Below are positions 1 through 15,000 of a stretch of 64,000 bases of DNA, piece after piece. The number at the start of each line of letters is the position of its first letter. Position 1 is the stretch's first letter. The stretch lies in contig CAIIXF020000011.1 of assembly GCA_903813345.2 (NCBI GenBank), forward strand, positions 25,472,166-25,536,165, read 5' to 3'. Below the pieces are notes generated by a model, which was not told the origin of the DNA, searched no databases, and worked only from the letters and a program-made list of their open reading frames with translations. The stretch comes from Owenia fusiformis (lineage: Eukaryota > Annelida > Polychaeta > Sabellida > Oweniidae). Both the position numbers and the translations under genes were made by a program.

Positions 1-3000
1 GACTCGTCATGATCACAATTGTGTTGGGACTACATTTATTTTTGAATACTACTTTTTTCTATTCAGCGGAAGTGACGTATTAGGGCATTTTGGCCTAATA
101 GCCACATGGTTGGATGATTTCTGGCTTTAAATTGCGTTTTTCCTATTTACTAGAGTTTTTCAAGTAGTTTTGTGCAGTTTAAGAATATTCTGACAGCAAT
201 TATGAAAAATATGGCTTCTTCATTACCCCTGGGGTCATTTTTCCAAGAACCCAATGGTTTTCCTTTAAATTTGACTAGTTTTTCATTTACATCATGAAAT
301 CCACTGCCTGATGGTGACATTTTTCAGTATCGTGTCAAGAAATTGAGTATTTTATTGCATATTGCGATTTTTAGCCAAAATCACTGAACCGTGAACAAGA
401 AAATTGGACAAATTTGGCCCACTTTTTGGCAAAATCTTACTAAAATCATCACTTTTTCATACTTTATTCCATTCAACAACCTCCTGATTTGAAAAATGAT
501 GACAAATTTGATCAGTTTTGACTCTGGCCTAGAGAATTGGGACTTTTGAAATATTTTTTAGCTCGAATGTAGTCATTCAGAGTGAGCAAATACATCAAAA
601 ATTGACACTTAACTCACCAATTTCTGACTGCACCCCCGATATGTACCTTCTTTCTATACTGGAAACCATAAGATGGAAAATTCAATCTTTATGATGAATA
701 GCAACTCGTTGGCTTCCCCATTTACGACAACAAATGACATTTAGGGGTCACTAAGGACAAAATTGTAGCCAAATATCGTCAAAATCAGTGTTTTTTGGGG
801 TAAAAAGCGAAAACTGCTGATTCAGCAAAAACATTTAATTTGTTCATGAAAATTCCCCTTTTTGCCTCCGTCCAAAATATGTTTCACACTAATAAACTTC
901 AATTCTGGGCGATTCTGAGTAGTTTTAAAAAATTTTGGTCACTTTCACATGTGACTAATAATAGCCACATGGTTGGATGATTTCTGGCTTTAAATTGCGT
1001 TTTTCCTATTTACTAGAGTTTTTCAAGTAGTTTTGTGCAGTTTAAGAATATTCTGACAGCAATTATGAAAAATATGGCTTCTTCATTACCCCTGGGGTCA
1101 TTTTTCCAAGAACCCAATGGTTTTCCTTTAAATTTGACTAGTTTTTCATTTACATCATGAAATCCACTGCCTGATGGTGACATTTTTCAGTATCGTGTCA
1201 AGAAATTGAGTATTTTATTGCATATTGCGATTTTTAGCCAAAATCACTGAACCGTGAACAAGAAAATTGGACAAATTTGGCCCACTTTTTGGCAAAATCT
1301 TACTAAAATCATCACTTTTTCATACTTTATTCCATTCAACAACCTCCTGATTTGAAAAATGATGACAAATTTGATCAGTTTTGACTCTGGCCTAGAGAAT
1401 TGGGACTTTTGAAATATTTTTTAGCTCGAATGTAGTCATTCAGAGTGAGCAAATACATCAAAAATTGACACTTAACTCACCAATTTCTGACTGCACCCCC
1501 GATATGTACCTTCTTTCTATACTGGAAACCATAAGATGGAAAATTCAATCTTTATGATGAATAGCAACTCGTTGGCTTCCCCATTTACGACAACAAATGA
1601 CATTTAGGGGTCACTAAGGACAAAATTGTAGCCAAATATCGTCAAAATCAGTGTTTTTTGGGGTAAAAAGCGAAAACTGCTGATTCAGCAAAAACATTTA
1701 ATTTGTTCATGAAAATTCCCCTTTTTGCCTCCGTCCAAAATATGTTTCACACTAATAAACTTCAATTCTGGGCGATTCTGAGTAGTTTTAAAAAATTTTG
1801 GTCACTTTCACATGTGACTAATAGCCACATGGTTGGATGATTTCTGGCTTTAAATTGCGTTTTTCCTATTTACTAGAGTTTTTCAAGTAGTTTTGTGCAG
1901 TTTAAGAATATTCTGACAGCAATTATGAAAAATATGGCTTCTTCATTACCCCTGGGGTCATTTTTCCAAGAACCCAATGGTTTTCCTTTAAATTTGACTA
2001 GTTTTTCATTTACATCATGAAATCCACTGCCTGATGGTGACATTTTTCAGTATCGTGTCAAGAAATTGAGTATTTTATTGCATATTGCGATTTTTAGCCA
2101 AAATCACTGAACCGTGAACAAGAAAATTGGACAAATTTGGCCCACTTTTTGGCAAAATCTTACTAAAATCATCACTTTTTCATACTTTATTCCATTCAAC
2201 AACCTCCTGATTTGAAAAATGATGACAAATTTGATCAGTTTTGACTCTGGCCTAGAGAATTGGGACTTTTGAAATATTTTTTAGCTCGAATGTAGTCATT
2301 CAGAGTGAGCAAATACATCAAAAATTGACACTTAACTCACCAATTTCTGACTGCACCCCCGATATGTACCTTCTTTCTATACTGGAAACCATAAGATGGA
2401 AAATTCAATCTTTATGATGAATAGCAACTCGTTGGCTTCCCCATTTACGACAACAAATGACATTTAGGGGTCACTAAGGACAAAATTGTAGCCAAATATC
2501 GTCAAAATCAGTGTTTTTTGGGGTAAAAAGCGAAAACTGCTGATTCAGCAAAAACATTTAATTTGTTCATGAAAATTCCCCTTTTTGCCTCCGTCCAAAA
2601 TATGTTTCACACTAATAAACTTCAATTCTGGGCGATTCTGAGTAGTTTTAAAAAATTTTGGTCACTTTCACATGTGACTAATAGGCAAAACTGCCCTAAT
2701 TCACGTCACCACACTAGTCAATGGGCAAAAGGGCAAACGCCTGACTTTTTATCTCGAGTTATGGATTTATGTGGCCTCACTGGCCTATCTGAGGTTCTAA
2801 AGCTATGTCTAAGCTACATCTTGACACTAAACTCAATAGGGGCCAATCATCTACTTTTTGAAATAATTGGTCAATTGTGACACTACCCCCTCTCTCTGCA
2901 GACACAAATTGAAATTCACAAAAATGAAGGCAAAATTAATACGCCACTTGACTCGAAATTTTCCTTCAGATAACCCAAATAAACGCATTTTCAGTTGAAA

Positions 3001-6000
3001 TGGCATGTTGCCATTGCAAAAAGATTACAACTGTGCCTACATACTAGCTTACTGACTCGTCATGATCACAATTGTGTTGGGACTACATTTATTTTTGAAT
3101 ACTACTTTTTTCTATTCAGCGGAAGTGACGTATTAGGGCATTTTGGCCTAATAGCCACATGGTTGGATGATTTCTGGCTTTAAATTGCGTTTTTCCTATT
3201 TACTAGAGTTTTTCAAGTAGTTTTGTGCAGTTTAAGAATATTCTGACAGCAATTATGAAAAATATGGCTTCTTCATTACCCCTGGGGTCATTTTTCCAAG
3301 AACCCAATGGTTTTCCTTTAAATTTGACTAGTTTTTCATTTACATCATGAAATCCACTGCCTGATGGTGACATTTTTCAGTATCGTGTCAAGAAATTGAG
3401 TATTTTATTGCATATTGCGATTTTTAGCCAAAATCACTGAACCGTGAACAAGAAAATTGGACAAATTTGGCCCACTTTTTGGCAAAATCTTACTAAAATC
3501 ATCACTTTTTCATACTTTATTCCATTCAACAACCTCCTGATTTGAAAAATGATGACAAATTTGATCAGTTTTGACTCTGGCCTAGAGAATTGGGACTTTT
3601 GAAATATTTTTTAGCTCGAATGTAGTCATTCAGAGTGAGCAAATACATCAAAAATTGACACTTAACTCACCAATTTCTGACTGCACCCCCGATATGTACC
3701 TTCTTTCTATACTGGAAACCATAAGATGGAAAATTCAATCTTTATGATGAATAGCAACTCGTTGGCTTCCCCATTTACGACAACAAATGACATTTAGGGG
3801 TCACTAAGGACAAAATTGTAGCCAAATATCGTCAAAATCAGTGTTTTTTGGGGTAAAAAGCGAAAACTGCTGATTCAGCAAAAACATTTAATTTGTTCAT
3901 GAAAATTCCCCTTTTTGCCTCCGTCCAAAATATGTTTCACACTAATAAACTTCAATTCTGGGCGATTCTGAGTAGTTTTAAAAAATTTTGGTCACTTTCA
4001 CATGTGACTAATAGGCAAAACTGCCCTAATTCACGTCACCACACTAGTCAATGGGCAAAAGGGCAAACGCCTGACTTTTTATCTCGAGTTATGGATTTAT
4101 GTGGCCTCACTGGCCTATCTGAGGTTCTAAAGCTATGTCTAAGCTACATCTTGACACTAAACTCAATAGGGGCCAATCATCTACTTTTTGAAATAATTGG
4201 TCAATTGTGACACTACCCCCTCTCTCTGCAGACACAAATTGAAATTCACAAAAATGAAGGCAAAATTAATACGCCACTTGACTCGAAATTTTCCTTCAGA
4301 TAACCCAAATAAACGCATTTTCAGTTGAAATGGCATGTTGCCATTGCAAAAAGATTACAACTGTGCCTACATACTAGCTTACTGACTCGTCATGATCACA
4401 ATTGTGTTGGGACTACATTTATTTTTGAATACTACTTTTTTCTATTCAGCGGAAGTGACGTATTAGGGCATTTTGGCCTAATAGCCACATGGTTGGATGA
4501 TTTCTGGCTTTAAATTGCGTTTTTCCTATTTACTAGAGTTTTTCAAGTAGTTTTGTGCAGTTTAAGAATATTCTGACAGCAATTATGAAAAATATGGCTT
4601 CTTCATTACCCCTGGGGTCATTTTTCCAAGAACCCAATGGTTTTCCTTTAAATTTGACTAGTTTTTCATTTACATCATGAAATCCACTGCCTGATGGTGA
4701 CATTTTTCAGTATCGTGTCAAGAAATTGAGTATTTTATTGCATATTGCGATTTTTAGCCAAAATCACTGAACCGTGAACAAGAAAATTGGACAAATTTGG
4801 CCCACTTTTTGGCAAAATCTTACTAAAATCATCACTTTTTCATACTTTATTCCATTCAACAACCTCCTGATTTGAAAAATGATGACAAATTTGATCAGTT
4901 TTGACTCTGGCCTAGAGAATTGGGACTTTTGAAATATTTTTTAGCTCGAATGTAGTCATTCAGAGTGAGCAAATACATCAAAAATTGACACTTAACTCAC
5001 CAATTTCTGACTGCACCCCCGATATGTACCTTCTTTCTATACTGGAAACCATAAGATGGAAAATTCAATCTTTATGATGAATAGCAACTCGTTGGCTTCC
5101 CCATTTACGACAACAAATGACATTTAGGGGTCACTAAGGACAAAATTGTAGCCAAATATCGTCAAAATCAGTGTTTTTTGGGGTAAAAAGCGAAAACTGC
5201 TGATTCAGCAAAAACATTTAATTTGTTCATGAAAATTCCCCTTTTTGCCTCCGTCCAAAATATGTTTCACACTAATAAACTTCAATTCTGGGCGATTCTG
5301 AGTAGTTTTAAAAAATTTTGGTCACTTTCACATGTGACTAATAGGCAAAACTGCCCTAATTCACGTCACCACACTAGTCAATGGGCAAAAGGGCAAACGC
5401 CTGACTTTTTATCTCGAGTTATGGATTTATGTGGCCTCACTGGCCTATCTGAGGTTCTAAAGCTATGTCTAAGCTACATCTTGACACTAAACTCAATAGG
5501 GGCCAATCATCTACTTTTTGAAATAATTGGTCAATTGTGACACTACCCCCTCTCTCTGCAGACACAAATTGAAATTCACAAAAATGAAGGCAAAATTAAT
5601 ACGCCACTTGACTCGAAATTTTCCTTCAGATAACCCAAATAAACGCATTTTCAGTTGAAATGGCATGTTGCCATTGCAAAAAGATTACAACTGTGCCTAC
5701 ATACTAGCTTACTGACTCGTCATGATCACAATTGTGTTGGGACTACATTTATTTTTGAATACTACTTTTTTCTATTCAGCGGAAGTGACGTATTAGGGCA
5801 TTTTGGCCTAATAGCCACATGGTTGGATGATTTCTGGCTTTAAATTGCGTTTTTCCTATTTACTAGAGTTTTTCAAGTAGTTTTGTGCAGTTTAAGAATA
5901 TTCTGACAGCAATTATGAAAAATATGGCTTCTTCATTACCCCTGGGGTCATTTTTCCAAGAACCCAATGGTTTTCCTTTAAATTTGACTAGTTTTTCATT

Positions 6001-9000
6001 TACATCATGAAATCCACTGCCTGATGGTGACATTTTTCAGTATCGTGTCAAGAAATTGAGTATTTTATTGCATATTGCGATTTTTAGCCAAAATCACTGA
6101 ACCGTGAACAAGAAAATTGGACAAATTTGGCCCACTTTTTGGCAAAATCTTACTAAAATCATCACTTTTTCATACTTTATTCCATTCAACAACCTCCTGA
6201 TTTGAAAAATGATGACAAATTTGATCAGTTTTGACTCTGGCCTAGAGAATTGGGACTTTTGAAATATTTTTTAGCTCGAATGTAGTCATTCAGAGTGAGC
6301 AAATACATCAAAAATTGACACTTAACTCACCAATTTCTGACTGCACCCCCGATATGTACCTTCTTTCTATACTGGAAACCATAAGATGGAAAATTCAATC
6401 TTTATGATGAATAGCAACTCGTTGGCTTCCCCATTTACGACAACAAATGACATTTAGGGGTCACTAAGGACAAAATTGTAGCCAAATATCGTCAAAATCA
6501 GTGTTTTTTGGGGTAAAAAGCGAAAACTGCTGATTCAGCAAAAACATTTAATTTGTTCATGAAAATTCCCCTTTTTGCCTCCGTCCAAAATATGTTTCAC
6601 ACTAATAAACTTCAATTCTGGGCGATTCTGAGTAGTTTTAAAAAATTTTGGTCACTTTCACATGTGACTTTTTTAATAGCCACATGGTTGGATGATTTCT
6701 GGCTTTAAATTGCGTTTTTCCTATTTACTAGAGTTTTTCAAGTAGTTTTGTGCAGTTTAAGAATATTCTGACAGCAATTATGAAAAATATGGCTTCTTCA
6801 TTACCCCTGGGGTCATTTTTCCAAGAACCCAATGGTTTTCCTTTAAATTTGACTAGTTTTTCATTTACATCATGAAATCCACTGCCTGATGGTGACATTT
6901 TTCAGTATCGTGTCAAGAAATTGAGTATTTTATTGCATATTGCGATTTTTAGCCAAAATCACTGAACCGTGAACAAGAAAATTGGACAAATTTGGCCCAC
7001 TTTTTGGCAAAATCTTACTAAAATCATCACTTTTTCATACTTTATTCCATTCAACAACCTCCTGATTTGAAAAATGATGACAAATTTGATCAGTTTTGAC
7101 TCTGGCCTAGAGAATTGGGACTTTTGAAATATTTTTTAGCTCGAATGTAGTCATTCAGAGTGAGCAAATACATCAAAAATTGACACTTAACTCACCAATT
7201 TCTGACTGCACCCCCGATATGTACCTTCTTTCTATACTGGAAACCATAAGATGGAAAATTCAATCTTTATGATGAATAGCAACTCGTTGGCTTCCCCATT
7301 TACGACAACAAATGACATTTAGGGGTCACTAAGGACAAAATTGTAGCCAAATATCGTCAAAATCAGTGTTTTTTGGGGTAAAAAGCGAAAACTGCTGATT
7401 CAGCAAAAACATTTAATTTGTTCATGAAAATTCCCCTTTTTGCCTCCGTCCAAAATATGTTTCACACTAATAAACTTCAATTCTGGGCGATTCTGAGTAG
7501 TTTTAAAAAATTTTGGTCACTTTCACATGTGACTAATAGGCAAAACTGCCCTAATTCACGTCACCACACTAGTCAATGGGCAAAAGGGCAAACGCCTGAC
7601 TTTTTATCTCGAGTTATGGATTTATGTGGCCTCACTGGCCTATCTGAGGTTCTAAAGCTATGTCTAAGCTACATCTTGACACTAAACTCAATAGGGGCCA
7701 ATCATCTACTTTTTGAAATAATTGGTCAATTGTGACACTACCCCCTCTCTCTGCAGACACAAATTGAAATTCACAAAAATGAAGGCAAAATTAATACGCC
7801 ACTTGACTCGAAATTTTCCTTCAGATAACCCAAATAAACGCATTTTCAGTTGAAATGGCATGTTGCCATTGCAAAAAGATTACAACTGTGCCTACATACT
7901 AGCTTACTGACTCGTCATGATCACAATTGTGTTGGGACTACATTTATTTTTGAATACTACTTTTTTCTATTCAGCGGAAGTGACGTATTAGGGCATTTTG
8001 GCCTAATAGCCACATGGTTGGATGATTTCTGGCTTTAAATTGCGTTTTTCCTATTTACTAGAGTTTTTCAAGTAGTTTTGTGCAGTTTAAGAATATTCTG
8101 ACAGCAATTATGAAAAATATGGCTTCTTCATTACCCCTGGGGTCATTTTTCCAAGAACCCAATGGTTTTCCTTTAAATTTGACTAGTTTTTCATTTACAT
8201 CATGAAATCCACTGCCTGATGGTGACATTTTTCAGTATCGTGTCAAGAAATTGAGTATTTTATTGCATATTGCGATTTTTAGCCAAAATCACTGAACCGT
8301 GAACAAGAAAATTGGACAAATTTGGCCCACTTTTTGGCAAAATCTTACTAAAATCATCACTTTTTCATACTTTATTCCATTCAACAACCTCCTGATTTGA
8401 AAAATGATGACAAATTTGATCAGTTTTGACTCTGGCCTAGAGAATTGGGACTTTTGAAATATTTTTTAGCTCGAATGTAGTCATTCAGAGTGAGCAAATA
8501 CATCAAAAATTGACACTTAACTCACCAATTTCTGACTGCACCCCCGATATGTACCTTCTTTCTATACTGGAAACCATAAGATGGAAAATTCAATCTTTAT
8601 GATGAATAGCAACTCGTTGGCTTCCCCATTTACGACAACAAATGACATTTAGGGGTCACTAAGGACAAAATTGTAGCCAAATATCGTCAAAATCAGTGTT
8701 TTTTGGGGTAAAAAGCGAAAACTGCTGATTCAGCAAAAACATTTAATTTGTTCATGAAAATTCCCCTTTTTGCCTCCGTCCAAAATATGTTTCACACTAA
8801 TAAACTTCAATTCTGGGCGATTCTGAGTAGTTTTAAAAAATTTTGGTCACTTTCACATGTGACTAATAGCCACATGGTTGGATGATTTCTGGCTTTAAAT
8901 TGCGTTTTTCCTATTTACTAGAGTTTTTCAAGTAGTTTTGTGCAGTTTAAGAATATTCTGACAGCAATTATGAAAAATATGGCTTCTTCATTACCCCTGG

Positions 9001-12000
9001 GGTCATTTTTCCAAGAACCCAATGGTTTTCCTTTAAATTTGACTAGTTTTTCATTTACATCATGAAATCCACTGCCTGATGGTGACATTTTTCAGTATCG
9101 TGTCAAGAAATTGAGTATTTTATTGCATATTGCGATTTTTAGCCAAAATCACTGAACCGTGAACAAGAAAATTGGACAAATTTGGCCCACTTTTTGGCAA
9201 AATCTTACTAAAATCATCACTTTTTCATACTTTATTCCATTCAACAACCTCCTGATTTGAAAAATGATGACAAATTTGATCAGTTTTGACTCTGGCCTAG
9301 AGAATTGGGACTTTTGAAATATTTTTTAGCTCGAATGTAGTCATTCAGAGTGAGCAAATACATCAAAAATTGACACTTAACTCACCAATTTCTGACTGCA
9401 CCCCCGATATGTACCTTCTTTCTATACTGGAAACCATAAGATGGAAAATTCAATCTTTATGATGAATAGCAACTCGTTGGCTTCCCCATTTACGACAACA
9501 AATGACATTTAGGGGTCACTAAGGACAAAATTGTAGCCAAATATCGTCAAAATCAGTGTTTTTTGGGGTAAAAAGCGAAAACTGCTGATTCAGCAAAAAC
9601 ATTTAATTTGTTCATGAAAATTCCCCTTTTTGCCTCCGTCCAAAATATGTTTCACACTAATAAACTTCAATTCTGGGCGATTCTGAGTAGTTTTAAAAAA
9701 TTTTGGTCACTTTCACATGTGACTAATAGGCAAAACTGCCCTAATTCACGTCACCACACTAGTCAATGGGCAAAAGGGCAAACGCCTGACTTTTTATCTC
9801 GAGTTATGGATTTATGTGGCCTCACTGGCCTATCTGAGGTTCTAAAGCTATGTCTAAGCTACATCTTGACACTAAACTCAATAGGGGCCAATCATCTACT
9901 TTTTGAAATAATTGGTCAATTGTGACACTACCCCCTCTCTCTGCAGACACAAATTGAAATTCACAAAAATGAAGGCAAAATTAATACGCCACTTGACTCG
10001 AAATTTTCCTTCAGATAACCCAAATAAACGCATTTTCAGTTGAAATGGCATGTTGCCATTGCAAAAAGATTACAACTGTGCCTACATACTAGCTTACTGA
10101 CTCGTCATGATCACAATTGTGTTGGGACTACATTTATTTTTGAATACTACTTTTTTCTATTCAGCGGAAGTGACGTATTAGGGCATTTTGGCCTAATAGC
10201 CACATGGTTGGATGATTTCTGGCTTTAAATTGCGTTTTTCCTATTTACTAGAGTTTTTCAAGTAGTTTTGTGCAGTTTAAGAATATTCTGACAGCAATTA
10301 TGAAAAATATGGCTTCTTCATTACCCCTGGGGTCATTTTTCCAAGAACCCAATGGTTTTCCTTTAAATTTGACTAGTTTTTCATTTACATCATGAAATCC
10401 ACTGCCTGATGGTGACATTTTTCAGTATCGTGTCAAGAAATTGAGTATTTTATTGCATATTGCGATTTTTAGCCAAAATCACTGAACCGTGAACAAGAAA
10501 ATTGGACAAATTTGGCCCACTTTTTGGCAAAATCTTACTAAAATCATCACTTTTTCATACTTTATTCCATTCAACAACCTCCTGATTTGAAAAATGATGA
10601 CAAATTTGATCAGTTTTGACTCTGGCCTAGAGAATTGGGACTTTTGAAATATTTTTTAGCTCGAATGTAGTCATTCAGAGTGAGCAAATACATCAAAAAT
10701 TGACACTTAACTCACCAATTTCTGACTGCACCCCCGATATGTACCTTCTTTCTATACTGGAAACCATAAGATGGAAAATTCAATCTTTATGATGAATAGC
10801 AACTCGTTGGCTTCCCCATTTACGACAACAAATGACATTTAGGGGTCACTAAGGACAAAATTGTAGCCAAATATCGTCAAAATCAGTGTTTTTTGGGGTA
10901 AAAAGCGAAAACTGCTGATTCAGCAAAAACATTTAATTTGTTCATGAAAATTCCCCTTTTTGCCTCCGTCCAAAATATGTTTCACACTAATAAACTTCAA
11001 TTCTGGGCGATTCTGAGTAGTTTTAAAAAATTTTGGTCACTTTCACATGTGACTAATAGGCAAAACTGCCCTAATTCACGTCACCACACTAGTCAATGGG
11101 CAAAAGGGCAAACGCCTGACTTTTTATCTCGAGTTATGGATTTATGTGGCCTCACTGGCCTATCTGAGGTTCTAAAGCTATGTCTAAGCTACATCTTGAC
11201 ACTAAACTCAATAGGGGCCAATCATCTACTTTTTGAAATAATTGGTCAATTGTGACACTACCCCCTCTCTCTGCAGACACAAATTGAAATTCACAAAAAT
11301 GAAGGCAAAATTAATACGCCACTTGACTCGAAATTTTCCTTCAGATAACCCAAATAAACGCATTTTCAGTTGAAATGGCATGTTGCCATTGCAAAAAGAT
11401 TACAACTGTGCCTACATACTAGCTTACTGACTCGTCATGATCACAATTGTGTTGGGACTACATTTATTTTTGAATACTACTTTTTTCTATTCAGCGGAAG
11501 TGACGTATTAGGGCATTTTGGCCTAATAGCCACATGGTTGGATGATTTCTGGCTTTAAATTGCGTTTTTCCTATTTACTAGAGTTTTTCAAGTAGTTTTG
11601 TGCAGTTTAAGAATATTCTGACAGCAATTATGAAAAATATGGCTTCTTCATTACCCCTGGGGTCATTTTTCCAAGAACCCAATGGTTTTCCTTTAAATTT
11701 GACTAGTTTTTCATTTACATCATGAAATCCACTGCCTGATGGTGACATTTTTCAGTATCGTGTCAAGAAATTGAGTATTTTATTGCATATTGCGATTTTT
11801 AGCCAAAATCACTGAACCGTGAACAAGAAAATTGGACAAATTTGGCCCACTTTTTGGCAAAATCTTACTAAAATCATCACTTTTTCATACTTTATTCCAT
11901 TCAACAACCTCCTGATTTGAAAAATGATGACAAATTTGATCAGTTTTGACTCTGGCCTAGAGAATTGGGACTTTTGAAATATTTTTTAGCTCGAATGTAG

Positions 12001-15000
12001 TCATTCAGAGTGAGCAAATACATCAAAAATTGACACTTAACTCACCAATTTCTGACTGCACCCCCGATATGTACCTTCTTTCTATACTGGAAACCATAAG
12101 ATGGAAAATTCAATCTTTATGATGAATAGCAACTCGTTGGCTTCCCCATTTACGACAACAAATGACATTTAGGGGTCACTAAGGACAAAATTGTAGCCAA
12201 ATATCGTCAAAATCAGTGTTTTTTGGGGTAAAAAGCGAAAACTGCTGATTCAGCAAAAACATTTAATTTGTTCATGAAAATTCCCCTTTTTGCCTCCGTC
12301 CAAAATATGTTTCACACTAATAAACTTCAATTCTGGGCGATTCTGAGTAGTTTTAAAAAATTTTGGTCACTTTCACATGTGACTAATAGCCACATGGTTG
12401 GATGATTTCTGGCTTTAAATTGCGTTTTTCCTATTTACTAGAGTTTTTCAAGTAGTTTTGTGCAGTTTAAGAATATTCTGACAGCAATTATGAAAAATAT
12501 GGCTTCTTCATTACCCCTGGGGTCATTTTTCCAAGAACCCAATGGTTTTCCTTTAAATTTGACTAGTTTTTCATTTACATCATGAAATCCACTGCCTGAT
12601 GGTGACATTTTTCAGTATCGTGTCAAGAAATTGAGTATTTTATTGCATATTGCGATTTTTAGCCAAAATCACTGAACCGTGAACAAGAAAATTGGACAAA
12701 TTTGGCCCACTTTTTGGCAAAATCTTACTAAAATCATCACTTTTTCATACTTTATTCCATTCAACAACCTCCTGATTTGAAAAATGATGACAAATTTGAT
12801 CAGTTTTGACTCTGGCCTAGAGAATTGGGACTTTTGAAATATTTTTTAGCTCGAATGTAGTCATTCAGAGTGAGCAAATACATCAAAAATTGACACTTAA
12901 CTCACCAATTTCTGACTGCACCCCCGATATGTACCTTCTTTCTATACTGGAAACCATAAGATGGAAAATTCAATCTTTATGATGAATAGCAACTCGTTGG
13001 CTTCCCCATTTACGACAACAAATGACATTTAGGGGTCACTAAGGACAAAATTGTAGCCAAATATCGTCAAAATCAGTGTTTTTTGGGGTAAAAAGCGAAA
13101 ACTGCTGATTCAGCAAAAACATTTAATTTGTTCATGAAAATTCCCCTTTTTGCCTCCGTCCAAAATATGTTTCACACTAATAAACTTCAATTCTGGGCGA
13201 TTCTGAGTAGTTTTAAAAAATTTTGGTCACTTTCACATGTGACTAATAGGCAAAACTGCCCTAATTCACGTCACCACACTAGTCAATGGGCAAAAGGGCA
13301 AACGCCTGACTTTTTATCTCGAGTTATGGATTTATGTGGCCTCACTGGCCTATCTGAGGTTCTAAAGCTATGTCTAAGCTACATCTTGACACTAAACTCA
13401 ATAGGGGCCAATCATCTACTTTTTGAAATAATTGGTCAATTGTGACACTACCCCCTCTCTCTGCAGACACAAATTGAAATTCACAAAAATGAAGGCAAAA
13501 TTAATACGCCACTTGACTCGAAATTTTCCTTCAGATAACCCAAATAAACGCATTTTCAGTTGAAATGGCATGTTGCCATTGCAAAAAGATTACAACTGTG
13601 CCTACATACTAGCTTACTGACTCGTCATGATCACAATTGTGTTGGGACTACATTTATTTTTGAATACTACTTTTTTCTATTCAGCGGAAGTGACGTATTA
13701 GGGCATTTTGGCCTAATAGCCACATGGTTGGATGATTTCTGGCTTTAAATTGCGTTTTTCCTATTTACTAGAGTTTTTCAAGTAGTTTTGTGCAGTTTAA
13801 GAATATTCTGACAGCAATTATGAAAAATATGGCTTCTTCATTACCCCTGGGGTCATTTTTCCAAGAACCCAATGGTTTTCCTTTAAATTTGACTAGTTTT
13901 TCATTTACATCATGAAATCCACTGCCTGATGGTGACATTTTTCAGTATCGTGTCAAGAAATTGAGTATTTTATTGCATATTGCGATTTTTAGCCAAAATC
14001 ACTGAACCGTGAACAAGAAAATTGGACAAATTTGGCCCACTTTTTGGCAAAATCTTACTAAAATCATCACTTTTTCATACTTTATTCCATTCAACAACCT
14101 CCTGATTTGAAAAATGATGACAAATTTGATCAGTTTTGACTCTGGCCTAGAGAATTGGGACTTTTGAAATATTTTTTAGCTCGAATGTAGTCATTCAGAG
14201 TGAGCAAATACATCAAAAATTGACACTTAACTCACCAATTTCTGACTGCACCCCCGATATGTACCTTCTTTCTATACTGGAAACCATAAGATGGAAAATT
14301 CAATCTTTATGATGAATAGCAACTCGTTGGCTTCCCCATTTACGACAACAAATGACATTTAGGGGTCACTAAGGACAAAATTGTAGCCAAATATCGTCAA
14401 AATCAGTGTTTTTTGGGGTAAAAAGCGAAAACTGCTGATTCAGCAAAAACATTTAATTTGTTCATGAAAATTCCCCTTTTTGCCTCCGTCCAAAATATGT
14501 TTCACACTAATAAACTTCAATTCTGGGCGATTCTGAGTAGTTTTAAAAAATTTTGGTCACTTTCACATGTGACTAATAGCCACATGGTTGGATGATTTCT
14601 GGCTTTAAATTGCGTTTTTCCTATTTACTAGAGTTTTTCAAGTAGTTTTGTGCAGTTTAAGAATATTCTGACAGCAATTATGAAAAATATGGCTTCTTCA
14701 TTACCCCTGGGGTCATTTTTCCAAGAACCCAATGGTTTTCCTTTAAATTTGACTAGTTTTTCATTTACATCATGAAATCCACTGCCTGATGGTGACATTT
14801 TTCAGTATCGTGTCAAGAAATTGAGTATTTTATTGCATATTGCGATTTTTAGCCAAAATCACTGAACCGTGAACAAGAAAATTGGACAAATTTGGCCCAC
14901 TTTTTGGCAAAATCTTACTAAAATCATCACTTTTTCATACTTTATTCCATTCAACAACCTCCTGATTTGAAAAATGATGACAAATTTGATCAGTTTTGAC

